From Lentisphaerota bacterium (GTDB lineage: Bacteria; Verrucomicrobiota; Lentisphaeria; Victivallales; Victivallaceae): a stretch of DNA of 64,000 bases. Shown here piece after piece: positions 45,054 through 53,266 of the stretch (its first letter is position 1; each line of letters starts with the position of its first letter). The notes below the pieces were generated by a model. That model searched no databases. It was not told the DNA's origin and saw only the letters and a program-made list of their open reading frames with translations. Position numbers and translations under genes: made by a program. The DNA lies in assembly GCA_015061815.1 (NCBI GenBank), contig SUVW01000002.1:105502-169501 (forward strand). The letters run 5' to 3'.

Positions 45054-47366
45054 ATGGCTCACTATAATAATTCCGGGGAACTTTTCCCCGGAGCATACTG
45101 GCTGCGTTCGCCATCTCCGGATCGGGATGAGAGAGACCGCCGGATCCAATTGCGGCGGAGTTTCATATTGGAAGAAATCCCTTCCCGGGCGGAAATACGT
45201 GTAACTGCGGATGCAAAATATTCGCTCTACGTCAACGGACACTTTGTCAATTTCGGTCCGGCCCGGGGATTTCAGCGGCACTGGCCCTTTGACCGGATCG
45301 ATATCGCCCCGTATCTGCGGCAGGGGAAGAATGTCATTGCCGCACTGCTCTACCAATTCGGCATGGGCAATTACACCTATATTTATGACGGCGACAACGG
45401 CTTTCTGCTTTCCGGAAAGATCGGCGGCGAAGATATTTCCACCGGAGCCGGATGGAAATTGCGTCCGGCCCCGGGATATATCTGCGCAGTGGCACGCGGT
45501 TCCGGGCAGTATGGTTTCCATGAATTCTTTGATTTCACAGCATCAGATGATGACAACTGGTTCTCCCCGGAGTACGACGATTCATCGTGGAAAAATGATC
45601 CGCGTAATTCCATGCGGGTGGCCGGATGCATGCCCTGGCACAGCTTTGAAGAAAGGTCGATACCGCTGTTGACTTCAGATGTCCTTCCGGCAAAACAGCA
45701 GGTTTTGCACTCCTGCCATCTGCCGGCCGAAGATAACTGGCAGAAGCACCGGCATATATATTACAGTTACCGCAATGAGTGTTTTCAGTGGCAGAAAAGT
45801 GATATCCCCGCCGGTGATACATTCGTTTTTGACCGCGATATTACCGCATTGACGGTTGACTTCGGGGCGGAAACGGTCGGGAAACTCATATTTGATATCG
45901 ATTGTCCGCGCGACGGTGAAGTGCTGGACTTCATCACCCGGGAAAGACTCAATGAAGAAAAACCGGATATCCCTGATTCTCCCTGCCATCCGCAGACACT
46001 TTTCGGCGGCCGTCTGATCCTGCGCAAAGGCAGAAATCAGCACGAATTAACAATGCCCTGGGGGCTGCGCTATGTAATTTTCTGGAAACATCAGACCGGA
46101 AATCTGAAAATCCGTCTGGCCATCCGGCAGGTGCGCTATCCGCTGGATATACATGGCAAATTCATCACTTCTGATGACCGCCTGCAGAAAATATGGGATA
46201 TGTCAGAACATACGCAAAAGTGTTGTTCCGTAGACAGTTTCATTGATTGCCCCCAACGGGAGAACGCCCAATGGTGGGGAGATGCTCTGGTGCAGTCGCA
46301 AAACACTTTGTGCCTGTCGGCCGATCCGGCTCTGCTGGCACGCGGTATCCGCCAGATCGCGGAAAGACTGACTCCGGACGGGTTGACCTATGCAATGGCC
46401 CCGACCGCCGGACATGTCTGCATACTGCCGGATTATTCTGCGATGTGGCTGATCACCATCTGGGCGCACCACTTCCAGACCGGCAGTACCGAACTGTATG
46501 AACAACTGCATGATACGATCGAGGCGGTTTGCGGTTATTTCACCGGAGAAGCGGCAAAAAATCCGCAGGGCCTGCTGACCTTTGACCGGAGATACTGGCT
46601 CTTCCTGGACTGGTGTGATGAGTTATTCAAAGACGGCACGCCGACACTTTACAATCTGATATGGTTGTGGAGCTTGAAAAAACTCTGTTCCGCAGCTCAA
46701 GCAGCCGGGGATACCCGGATGTATACCGCAATTTCCCGTCAGTTGACCGATGGTTGCGCGGCGGTGATAAAATATCTTTATGACCCGGCAAGCCGGATGC
46801 TTTATGATGGACTCACCCGCGATGGACGGCCGGTGGAAACCCACTGCCCGCACACAGCGGCTGTCGCCATTTTGCTGGATATCCTGCCGGAAGCTCACGA
46901 CCTCTGGCTCAAAGAGATCCTGCTGCCGCTGGTAAATGGTGACCGGGGAAATACCTTCCAGCCCAGTTCATACTTTATGTTTTATATCTTTGAAGCGTTG
47001 AAAATCAAGGGATTTCATCGGGAGGTCATCGACTGTATCCGCCGCTGGTGGGGCGAATTTGCCGATGCCGGATATTCCACCACTCCGGAAAATTTCCCGG
47101 AAAAAATTTCCGCTGATTTGAGTTTCTGCCATGCCTGGAGTGCCCATCCGCTGGTCCACTTTTCCCAGATACTTCTGGGGGTGACCCAAACCTCTGCCAA
47201 CTGGCAGACGGTGAAATTCGCTCCGCTGCTGATCCCCGGTACTGACATCCGGGGGACGATCCCCACGCCGCACGGCGATATCCAGGTGTCGATCATCTGG
47301 CAGAACGGCAGGGCTGAAAAGAAAATCGAGCTGCCTCCGGGCATTGAACTTGATAACCGGAATTAA
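45054..47366 (+). CDS. alpha-L-rhamnosidase (GH78-type)
   Basis: About 770 residues, without a signal peptide, so probably cytoplasmic. N-terminal beta domains (about 25-130: AEIRVTADAKYSLYVNGHFVNFGPARG; ENVFAALLYQFGMG-like) precede an (alpha/alpha)6 barrel with the family acid motif DSFIDCPQRENAQWWGDA (about 400-417), and the C-terminal SFCHAWSAHPLVHFSQILLGV. GH78 enzymes release alpha-L-rhamnose from plant or bacterial glycans. ATG 45054 is used; no clear ribosome site is visible, and a TTG at 45045 is possible. It is in the locus with the large hydrolase and AraC regulator. Confidence 0.88.
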   Translation: MAHYNNSGELFPGAYWLRSPSPDRDERDRRIQLRRSFILEEIPSRAEIRVTADAKYSLYVNGHFVNFGPARGFQRHWPFDRIDIAPYLRQGKNVIAALLYQFGMGNYTYIYDGDNGFLLSGKIGGEDISTGAGWKLRPAPGYICAVARGSGQYGFHEFFDFTASDDDNWFSPEYDDSSWKNDPRNSMRVAGCMPWHSFEERSIPLLTSDVLPAKQQVLHSCHLPAEDNWQKHRHIYYSYRNECFQWQKSDIPAGDTFVFDRDITALTVDFGAETVGKLIFDIDCPRDGEVLDFITRERLNEEKPDIPDSPCHPQTLFGGRLILRKGRNQHELTMPWGLRYVIFWKHQTGNLKIRLAIRQVRYPLDIHGKFITSDDRLQKIWDMSEHTQKCCSVDSFIDCPQRENAQWWGDALVQSQNTLCLSADPALLARGIRQIAERLTPDGLTYAMAPTAGHVCILPDYSAMWLITIWAHHFQTGSTELYEQLHDTIEAVCGYFTGEAAKNPQGLLTFDRRYWLFLDWCDELFKDGTPTLYNLIWLWSLKKLCSAAQAAGDTRMYTAISRQLTDGCAAVIKYLYDPASRMLYDGLTRDGRPVETHCPHTAAVAILLDILPEAHDLWLKEILLPLVNGDRGNTFQPSSYFMFYIFEALKIKGFHREVIDCIRRWWGEFADAGYSTTPENFPEKISADLSFCHAWSAHPLVHFSQILLGVTQTSANWQTVKFAPLLIPGTDIRGTIPTPHGDIQVSIIWQNGRAEKKIELPPGIELDNRN

Positions 47367-47419
47367 CGTAATATTCCGGAAATAAAAAGCGGTTATCCGG
47401 ATTTTTTGCCGGAAATACA

Positions 47420-47448
47420 TTGACAAATCCGTATAATGGTGTTACTTT
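47420..47448 (+). promoter_or_regulatory. candidate promoter of the NMO-like gene
   Basis: TTGACA (47420-47425), 17-base spacer, TACTTT (47443-47448; only partial -10 match). A perfect TATAAT at 47432-47437 is only 6 bases from the -35 and could serve as an extended or independent -10. Confidence 0.4.
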
Positions 47449-47527
47449 AACAGGCAAAAGGTTGTGCTTTGCAAGCGCAACCGGATCGTTGAGTAAAGTT
47501 GATTTCAAATATGAGGATTTGTCAATT

Positions 47528-48571
47528 ATGGATAATTTTTCCGGCAAAATGTCTCCGGATCTGCTTTCACCGCTTATGCGCCGGGGAGCAGAATTTCTCG
47601 GAACCAGATATCCGATCATCTGCGGAGCAATGACCTGGGTTTCCGAACCCAAACTGGTTTCCGCTGTCTGCAATAACGGCTGTTTCGGCTGTATTGCCGG
47701 GGGCAATGCCCCCACCGCTGTTCTGGCCGCGCAGATCGAAGAGACCAGAAAACTTACCAAAAACAATTTCGCGGTAAACCTTATCACCATCGCCCCGTCC
47801 TATAAAGAACATCTGGCCATGCTCAAAGATGCTCATGTGCCGTATATCGTCTTTGCCGGCAGTTTCCCCCGGGAAAGCGAAATCCTTGCGGCCAAAGCCA
47901 CCGGAGCAAAAGTTATGTGTTTTGCTTCGACCATATCCATTGCCGACCGGATGATCCGCTTCGGTGCCGATGCCATCATCCTTGAGGGCAGCGAAGCCGG
48001 CGGCCACATCGGGCACGTGTCATCCATGATCCTTATCCAACAGCTGCTTTTCAAATATGCCGACACCATTCCGATTTTCGTTGCCGGCGGTGTGGCGACT
48101 GGAAAAATGATGGCGCACCTGCTGCTTATGGGAGCTGCCGGAGTACAGTTGGGGATCCGTTTTGTGATGACAGAAGAGTGTTCGGTACATCCGAAATTCA
48201 AAGATGTCTTCCTTAAAGCCAACGCCCGGGATGCCATTGCCACTCCGCAATATGATTCCAAACTGCCGGTCGTGGCCGTGCGGGCATTGAAAAACAAAGG
48301 CATGCAGAAATTCGGAGCTTTGCAGCTGCGGCTCCTGCGGGAACTGGAAGCCGGAACCATCCACCGCCAGCAGGCCCAGGAGGAGGTGGAACGCTTCTGG
48401 GTGGGTGCTTTGCGCAAAGCCGCTGTCGACGGCGATGTGGATGGCGGTTCACTGATGGCCGGACAATCCGTCGGCCTGATGGATAAAATCACCACCATTG
48501 CCGGATTGGTCGATGAATTGCTCACCGATGCCAATGCGGAATTGCTCGCAGTGAAAAACCGGCTCAACTGA
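47528..48571 (+). CDS. nitronate monooxygenase / enoyl-ACP reductase II (FabK)-like flavoprotein
   Basis: A 347-residue FMN-dependent TIM barrel of the NMO/FabK family: RYPIICGAMTWVSEPKLVSAV, GGNAPTAVLAA, the flavin loop EGSEAGGHIGHVSSM and VAGGVATGKMMAHLLLMGAAGVQLGIRF. NMO oxidises nitroalkanes; FabK reduces enoyl-ACP in fatty acid synthesis; the two are not told apart here, though the GGHIG motif is present in both. ATG at 47528 with GAGGA upstream is preferred over 47420. It is followed after 21 bases by a PHP gene. Confidence 0.85.
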   Translation: MDNFSGKMSPDLLSPLMRRGAEFLGTRYPIICGAMTWVSEPKLVSAVCNNGCFGCIAGGNAPTAVLAAQIEETRKLTKNNFAVNLITIAPSYKEHLAMLKDAHVPYIVFAGSFPRESEILAAKATGAKVMCFASTISIADRMIRFGADAIILEGSEAGGHIGHVSSMILIQQLLFKYADTIPIFVAGGVATGKMMAHLLLMGAAGVQLGIRFVMTEECSVHPKFKDVFLKANARDAIATPQYDSKLPVVAVRALKNKGMQKFGALQLRLLRELEAGTIHRQQAQEEVERFWVGALRKAAVDGDVDGGSLMAGQSVGLMDKITTIAGLVDELLTDANAELLAVKNRLN

Positions 48572-48592
48572 CCGTATATATTCACGTGACCG

Positions 48593-49459
48593 ATGGATTA
48601 TATTGACCTGCACACCCACAGTAATGCTTCCGATGGCACATTTTCACCATCGGAAGTGTACTCTCTGGCTCTGGAACTTAATCTGACCGCGATCGCCCTG
48701 ACCGACCATGATACCACTGACGGACTGGAAGAATTCATGAATGCCGGAAAAGAGCATCCGGAATGTGAAGCCGTCCCCGGCGTTGAAATCGCCTGTCAGC
48801 TGGCAGATAAAGAGATACATATCGTCGGATTGTTCATCGACCGCCGGAGCAAGGTCTTACAGGAGCTGCTGGATTTCTGCCGTTCGGAAAGGATGAAACG
48901 CAACCGGGATATCTTTTTGAAGCTCCATTTTCTCGGCTATGATCTGGATATTTCCATGCCGGAATTCGGCGGCAAAAATCTTCTGGAGATCGGCCGCCCC
49001 CACTTCGCCCGGGCATTGGTCAGACATTACGGTTTCCCATCCATGCAAAGCGGTTTCGACCGGCTTCTGGGACACGGTAAACCGGCATGGGTCAAGCGCA
49101 AATACCCTCTGCCGGAAACGGTCATACAAGCCATCCATCTGGCAGGCGGTGTTGCCGTCTGGGCGCACCCGATAACACGTGATGTCCCCGACCGGGCATT
49201 CCTGATGCGCTCCTGCCGGAGATTGAAAAGCATGGGACTGGATGCCATTGAGGGCTATTACAGTATGTTCAGTGCCAGAGAAACGGCACTGATCTCTGAA
49301 GCGGCCGCCCATCACGGTCTGCTGCTTTCCGGCGGCAGTGATTTTCACGGTGACAACCGTCCCAACACCCTGCTGGCTTTCGGTTCCGGCGGCTTGCGGA
49401 TACCGGAAGAGCTGTTTTTCAAGTTGAAAAACAGCAATTGCCGCGATTTGAACAGCTGA
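48593..49459 (+). CDS. PHP-domain phosphoesterase
   Basis: A 288-residue PHP protein with the metal motifs DLHTHSNASDGTFSPSE (HxH), ALTDHDTTDGLEEF, GVEIACQ and C-terminal GSDFHGDN. Close families are 3',5'-nucleoside bisphosphate phosphatases/RNase AM (YciV/TrpH), which act on pAp-like nucleotides or RNA 5' ends. It is probably co-transcribed with the NMO-like gene and converges on the AGE-family gene with 7 bases between. Confidence 0.87.
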   Translation: MDYIDLHTHSNASDGTFSPSEVYSLALELNLTAIALTDHDTTDGLEEFMNAGKEHPECEAVPGVEIACQLADKEIHIVGLFIDRRSKVLQELLDFCRSERMKRNRDIFLKLHFLGYDLDISMPEFGGKNLLEIGRPHFARALVRHYGFPSMQSGFDRLLGHGKPAWVKRKYPLPETVIQAIHLAGGVAVWAHPITRDVPDRAFLMRSCRRLKSMGLDAIEGYYSMFSARETALISEAAAHHGLLLSGGSDFHGDNRPNTLLAFGSGGLRIPEELFFKLKNSNCRDLNS

Positions 49460-49466
49460 ACTTCTT

Positions 49467-50648
49467 TCAACCGAGAGTTTTGAGCAGTTTCCCGGCGAAC
49501 AGCACTCCGCGCGGCACATGGAAAAAGGTCTTCCATTTGCCGCCTTTAAGCGTATGGGTGACTTCACCGCGCCGGTTGCAGTAGGCGAACCATTCACCGT
49601 ATTCCGGATCAGGATAGTGGGAAAATGCGTATTGATCGACCTTTTCAAACCATTGGGCAAATTTGATATCACCGCTGGTTTTGTATGCATGCAGACAGGC
49701 TAAAGTTGCTTCGTTATGCACCCACCAGAGTTTCATATCATGCTGCAATTCAATATGCGGCTTACCCAGAGCATCCATAAAGTAGAAGATCCCGCCATAC
49801 TCTTTATCCCAGCCGAATTCCAGAGTGTTGGCAATGATTTTATTGATCGCCGCGATTTTATCATCCGCGCCGGGAATATTTTCCAGATAGTTGAGCAGGA
49901 ACCACATCGCTTCAAGGACGTGTCCCGGATTCATCTGCCGTCCGATGGAACTTTCCAGATCCGGTTCATCACGGTCGACCGGCATATTTTCAAAGACCAG
50001 ACCGAATTCGGAAGAGTAAAATTTATTCAGCACCATATCCACCGCCGTATCCATTGCGGAATCGAAACGGCTGCTGCCCAGACAATCATTCATCATCAGC
50101 CCCAGATTGGCCATCATCATGTAGTGTCCGAGAGAAAGATAGGCTGTTTTACCCGGCATGCTCTTATCCCACTGCAAAGCACTGTTGCCGCTTTTAGCTC
50201 TGGCAAGATAATTTTCCATCGCCTGACAGGCGGCGTCGGCATGAAGTTTATTGCCGGTGATCTTGAAAAGTTTGGCACTGCCCATCGCGGCAAAACAATC
50301 CGAAAAAAGACTGTACGGAGCCATCGCCGGCACTCCCTGCCGGTTAAGAGCGAAGTAGTAGCGGCCCTTTTCATCCCGGCCGTGACGGTAGAGAAAATCA
50401 AATCCGGATTCGGCCAGACGCACGAAGTTCTCATCCCGGTATCCGGCCAGATACAGCTCTGCGAACATATACACTATCCGCCACTGCATCCACATATATT
50501 TGGTCGAATCGTATACACTGCCATCCCGGTCAAGACTGGTAAAGTAACCGCCGCACTCCCGGTCCTCACAATGCTTTACCCAAAACGGAATGATGGAATC
50601 CGTCAATTCTCTCTCATATTTTTCAGCATATTGACGCCAGTTTATCAT
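49467..50648 (-). CDS. AGE-family epimerase/isomerase (N-acylglucosamine 2-epimerase-like)
   Basis: A 393-residue (alpha/alpha)6-barrel protein with RQYAEKYERELTDSIIPFWVKHCED, RYYFALNRQG, MNPGHVLEAMWFLLNYLEN (the His of the GH-x-E region) and KLWWVHNEATLACLHAYK with the second catalytic His. Family members epimerise GlcNAc/ManNAc or isomerise mannose, or act on beta-1,4 mannooligosaccharides; the substrate is not assigned. It is the gene after an AraC regulator on the same strand, an arrangement suggesting sugar-induced expression. Confidence 0.87.
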   Translation of the reverse strand: MINWRQYAEKYERELTDSIIPFWVKHCEDRECGGYFTSLDRDGSVYDSTKYMWMQWRIVYMFAELYLAGYRDENFVRLAESGFDFLYRHGRDEKGRYYFALNRQGVPAMAPYSLFSDCFAAMGSAKLFKITGNKLHADAACQAMENYLARAKSGNSALQWDKSMPGKTAYLSLGHYMMMANLGLMMNDCLGSSRFDSAMDTAVDMVLNKFYSSEFGLVFENMPVDRDEPDLESSIGRQMNPGHVLEAMWFLLNYLENIPGADDKIAAINKIIANTLEFGWDKEYGGIFYFMDALGKPHIELQHDMKLWWVHNEATLACLHAYKTSGDIKFAQWFEKVDQYAFSHYPDPEYGEWFAYCNRRGEVTHTLKGGKWKTFFHVPRGVLFAGKLLKTLG

Positions 50649-50705
50649 ATATCGTTATTCTCCAATTTATTGCATAATGCATTCATGCCGGCGGTGCCGC
50701 AAAAT

Positions 50706-51626
50706 TCAGGGCATTGCCTGTATATTTGTTTCCTGATGTTCCTGCAGGATTCCAGGTTTTCTTCTGCTTAATTGCTGTTTGCGGAATTGTTCCGGAGTCA
50801 TCCCGATCTCCCGGTGGAACAGCTTGATCATGTAGTTCGGCGAACAAAAACCGCACTCCCCGGCGATATTCTGCACCGGCATATCGCTCATCGTCAGCAT
50901 ATCACACACTTTCAACAGACGGACATGCAGCAAATACGCCATCGGCGACAACCCGGTTGCCGAACGGAATTTTTTGGTATAAGATGGGATGCTCATCCGG
51001 GAAAGAGCCGCAAGCTGCTTGAGCGTGAACTTCTTTTCCGGCTTGTCTTCCAGCATACTGATAGATTCCAGGATACCGAAACTCTCCACGCCCAAACTGT
51101 TCTCCGGCCGGGGAAAACGGATCGCCGGGATCAGGAATTCCAGAAAGAGCGCGAGCATCATCGTTTCAAATCCATCATGCTGCAAATGCGCTTCGCGGAT
51201 GGCCAGATCCAGACATTGCACCGCGCGTCTCAACAAACCGCCGGAAAGGTGCAGTTTTTTCATTTCCAATCCGGTACGCCCGTGAAGCAGGATATTCCAG
51301 TTGGGCAATGAGTGCAGATGGCTGAAGTCATCCAATATTGCCGCATCCAGATAGATATTGTACAGCACCATGCTTTTGCACTGTTCATAAGCATGAAATT
51401 CTCCGGGCAGGATCGAAAAAAGATCACCCTGCACCAGCCCTTCCTTATAAACCACCCCGTTGCGTGAAATGTGGGTGTGCCTGGCACATCCGCAGGCGAC
51501 AAAGGCGATTTCCGTAAATTCATGCGAATGCATCGGCACTTGCGGATTCTGGGCATCCCGGACGATCTTCAACGGAAATCCGGCAGCCATATTCACCGAT
51601 GCTGCTGAAAAAAATTCCCCCGCCAC
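50706..51626 (-). CDS. AraC-family transcriptional regulator
   Basis: A 306-residue regulator starting at GTG 51626 with GAGG seven bases upstream. The N-terminal cupin region (about 30-95: PMHSHEFTEIAFVACG, GDLFSILPGEFHAYEQ) should bind a ligand. The C-terminal region (about 200-290) has two HTH: FTLKQLAALSRMSIPSYTKKFRSATGLSPMAYL and IAGECGFCSPNYMIKLFHREIGMTPEQFRK. It is 57 bases upstream of the AGE-family gene. Confidence 0.9.
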   Translation of the reverse strand: MAGEFFSAASVNMAAGFPLKIVRDAQNPQVPMHSHEFTEIAFVACGCARHTHISRNGVVYKEGLVQGDLFSILPGEFHAYEQCKSMVLYNIYLDAAILDDFSHLHSLPNWNILLHGRTGLEMKKLHLSGGLLRRAVQCLDLAIREAHLQHDGFETMMLALFLEFLIPAIRFPRPENSLGVESFGILESISMLEDKPEKKFTLKQLAALSRMSIPSYTKKFRSATGLSPMAYLLHVRLLKVCDMLTMSDMPVQNIAGECGFCSPNYMIKLFHREIGMTPEQFRKQQLSRRKPGILQEHQETNIQAMP

Positions 51627-51673
51627 GATCGATCCTCACTGTTTCACGGAATGATTTTTGCCATAACAACATA

Positions 51674-51698
51674 CCGGAAGCGCAGAATGCGCTTCCGG
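51674..51698. terminator. strong hairpin after rubrerythrin gene
   Basis: CCGGAAGCGCA-GAA-TGCGCTTCCGG is a perfect 11-bp stem with a 3-base loop, 20 bases after the rubrerythrin stop on the minus strand. No long T-run follows in that direction, so it could be a terminator or a 3' stabilising structure. Confidence 0.6.
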
Positions 51699-51717
51699 CA
51701 GAATAGATTTTTCAGCC

Positions 51718-52251
51718 TCAATAATTGGCCGCTTCGATCTCGAAATATGCCTGCGGATGTTTGCAGGTCGGGCAGAGTTCCGGAGCTTTGTCACCGACAT
51801 GGATATGTCCGCAGTTGCGGCACTCCCAACGCTGCGGTCCGGTTTTGACATAAACTTCGCCCTTTTCGATATTTTCGATCAGTTTGCGGTAACGCTGTTC
51901 ATGGCGTTTTTCGACTTCCGCGACCCGGGCAAGCTGACGTGACAATTCGTCAAAACCCTCGGCGGCGGCCACTTCTGAAAATTCCCGGTACATCTGCGTC
52001 CACTCTTCGTTTTCTCCGGCGGCAGCAGCTTTGAGGTTGCTCAAAGTATCACCGATGCCGTCCAGAGCCTTGAACCAGAGTTTGGCATGTTCTTTCTCGT
52101 TATTGGCAGTTGCCTCAAAAATTGCGGCGATCTGTTCGTACCCCTCTTTGCGGGCCTTAGAGGCAAAGTAACTGTATTTGTTGCGGGCCTGGGATTCTCC
52201 GGCGAATGCATACCAGAGATTAGCTTCAGTTTTACTTCCTTTGAGTTCCAT
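51718..52251 (-). CDS. rbr: rubrerythrin
   Basis: Rubrerythrin reduces hydrogen peroxide in anaerobes. The 177-residue protein has a diiron four-helix domain ([17 protein letters not shown]; the second E-x6-7-Y and ExxH in [10 protein letters not shown]) and a C-terminal rubredoxin-type iron site (CRNCGH and CPTCKHP). ATG at 52251 has AAGGAGA upstream; longer reading is rejected. It lies 46 bases after a Fur-family gene on the same strand, the frequent perR-rbr arrangement for peroxide defence. Confidence 0.96.
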   Translation of the reverse strand: MELKGSKTEANLWYAFAGESQARNKYSYFASKARKEGYEQIAAIFEATANNEKEHAKLWFKALDGIGDTLSNLKAAAAGENEEWTQMYREFSEVAAAEGFDELSRQLARVAEVEKRHEQRYRKLIENIEKGEVYVKTGPQRWECRNCGHIHVGDKAPELCPTCKHPQAYFEIEAANY

Positions 52252-52297
52252 AATGTTTTCTCCTTTTTGGTGGCGGAAAATTCCGCATTTTTTTATT

Positions 52298-52723
52298 TCA
52301 CTGCCTTGCGGCATCTTGACAATCTTCACAAATCCCGGTAAAACGGATCTCCATGTGCCGGATCACACCGGGAACGCTTCCGGCAAAAGAAGCGACATTA
52401 TTTTCCAGAGCGAAATCAGAAATATTTCCGCAGTTTTCACAGATAAAGTGGCCGTGCGGACAAGTGTTGCTGTCATATCTGGCACTGCTGACATGATCCA
52501 GACGCCAGATGAGATTGTGGCTGGCAAATTCATTGAGGATGCGGTAGACACTCTCGCGGGTCATCGTCGGCAGATCCTGCCGCACTGTGTGCCATACCGA
52601 ATCAACATCCGGATGATGACGGTTGCCGAAAACACATTTATAAACGGCCAAACGCTGCGGAGTGCATTTCCACTTGAAATTCCGGCAGATCCGGGAGAAA
52701 TTTTCCTGTTGGCAATGATCCAT
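52298..52723 (-). CDS. perR: Fur-family regulator (PerR-like)
   Basis: A 141-residue Fur-type repressor: winged helix with [13 protein letters not shown] (about 20-32), [26 protein letters not shown], then a dimer/metal domain with [14 protein letters not shown] and a C-terminal CEDC pair, which make the structural zinc site. PerR rather than Fur is inferred because rubrerythrin follows. Its promoter (52765-52793) overlaps a palindrome, which fits self-regulation. Confidence 0.85.
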   Translation of the reverse strand: MDHCQQENFSRICRNFKWKCTPQRLAVYKCVFGNRHHPDVDSVWHTVRQDLPTMTRESVYRILNEFASHNLIWRLDHVSSARYDSNTCPHGHFICENCGNISDFALENNVASFAGSVPGVIRHMEIRFTGICEDCQDAARQ

Positions 52724-52759
52724 TTTTTGCTCCTTTGACTGCTGTTTTCTTTTGAATCT

Positions 52760-52793
52760 AATTAAATATAACAGTTAATTGCAAAAAAAGCAA
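52760..52793 (-). promoter_or_regulatory. perR-rbr promoter with overlapping palindrome
   Basis: Minus strand TTGCTT (52793-52788), 17 bases, TATATT (52770-52765). The -10 lies in the palindrome AATTAA-N9-TTAATT (52760-52780). The palindrome is not a textbook PerR box, but place and symmetry suggest an operator. Confidence 0.5.
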
Positions 52794-52826
52794 ATGCCTT
52801 TTTAAAAATTTTTTTAATTTTTTTTA

Positions 52827-52884
52827 TTATTGAATCAATTTCAAAAATCCTCAAAAATCTTTGAATTACTTTTGCAACTACCTC
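52827..52884. repeat. dispersed AT-rich intergenic motifs (copy 2 and ACTTTTGCAACTACCTC)
   Basis: The segment from about 52827 resembles 1898-1938 (TATTGAATCAATTTCAAAAA, TCCTCAAAAATCTTTGAA). It is followed at once by ACTTTTGCAACTACCTC (52868-52884). A 12-bp hairpin CCGTCTTCGTTT-N12-AAACGAAGACGG (52895-52930) comes before the first MITE-like repeat. Confidence 0.5.
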
Positions 52885-52933
52885 CCGTCGTGCCCCGTCT
52901 TCGTTTCCCGGCGCAGAAAAACGAAGACGGAAG

Positions 52934-53082
52934 GATGCAGTGCGAGATAAGGTCGAAGTCAAAACAAGGCGGATGAGCAGGATCCTCCTTCGCCGGGGCT
53001 GCGGAGGACAAGGTGCAGTAAACCTGCCCGACTGAACCGGTATCTGCTGTTTTGACAAGAGATTATCCGCGATGCGACACCG
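52934..53082. repeat. ~150-bp MITE-like repeat, copy B1
   Basis: Same family as the copies at 25043-25355: GCGAGATAAGG at the left, TTATCCGCGATGCGACACCG at the right and the internal hairpin TCCTCC/GGAGGA. It differs from A copies by loss of the TAT in GTGCAG(TAT)AAACC and TATCTGC in place of AACCGA near the right end. Confidence 0.8.
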
Positions 53083-53117
53083 ACGGGAAAAATGGGAACG
53101 GTTCGCTTCTATCGGTG

Positions 53118-53266
53118 GATGCAGCGTGAGATAAGGTCGAAGTCAAAACAAGGCGGATGAGCAGGATCCTCCTTCGCCGGGGCTACGGAGGACAAGGTGC
53201 CGTAAACCTGCCCGGCTGAACCGGTATCTGCTGTTTTGACAAGAGATTATCCGCGATGCGCCGCCG
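53118..53266. repeat. ~150-bp MITE-like repeat, copy B2
   Basis: Second direct copy, 35 bases after B1. Its right end overlaps the 3' end of the MFS transporter gene at 53247, supplying the last codons (about QSAAHRG) and TAA stop. Confidence 0.8.

Noticed and set aside
45054..47366. Secreted rhamnosidase
   Set aside because: No signal peptide or lipobox is seen from any plausible start.
47420..47437. TTGACA followed by TATAAT taken as a standard promoter
   Set aside because: Spacing is 6 bases, too short for sigma70; the 17-base TACTTT alternative is reported at low confidence instead.
52762..53058. Short minus-strand frame containing RRRRILLIRLVLTSTLSR, similar to one at 24899-25123
   Set aside because: The similarity comes from the shared MITE-like repeat; the frames start and end differently and have no ribosome site.
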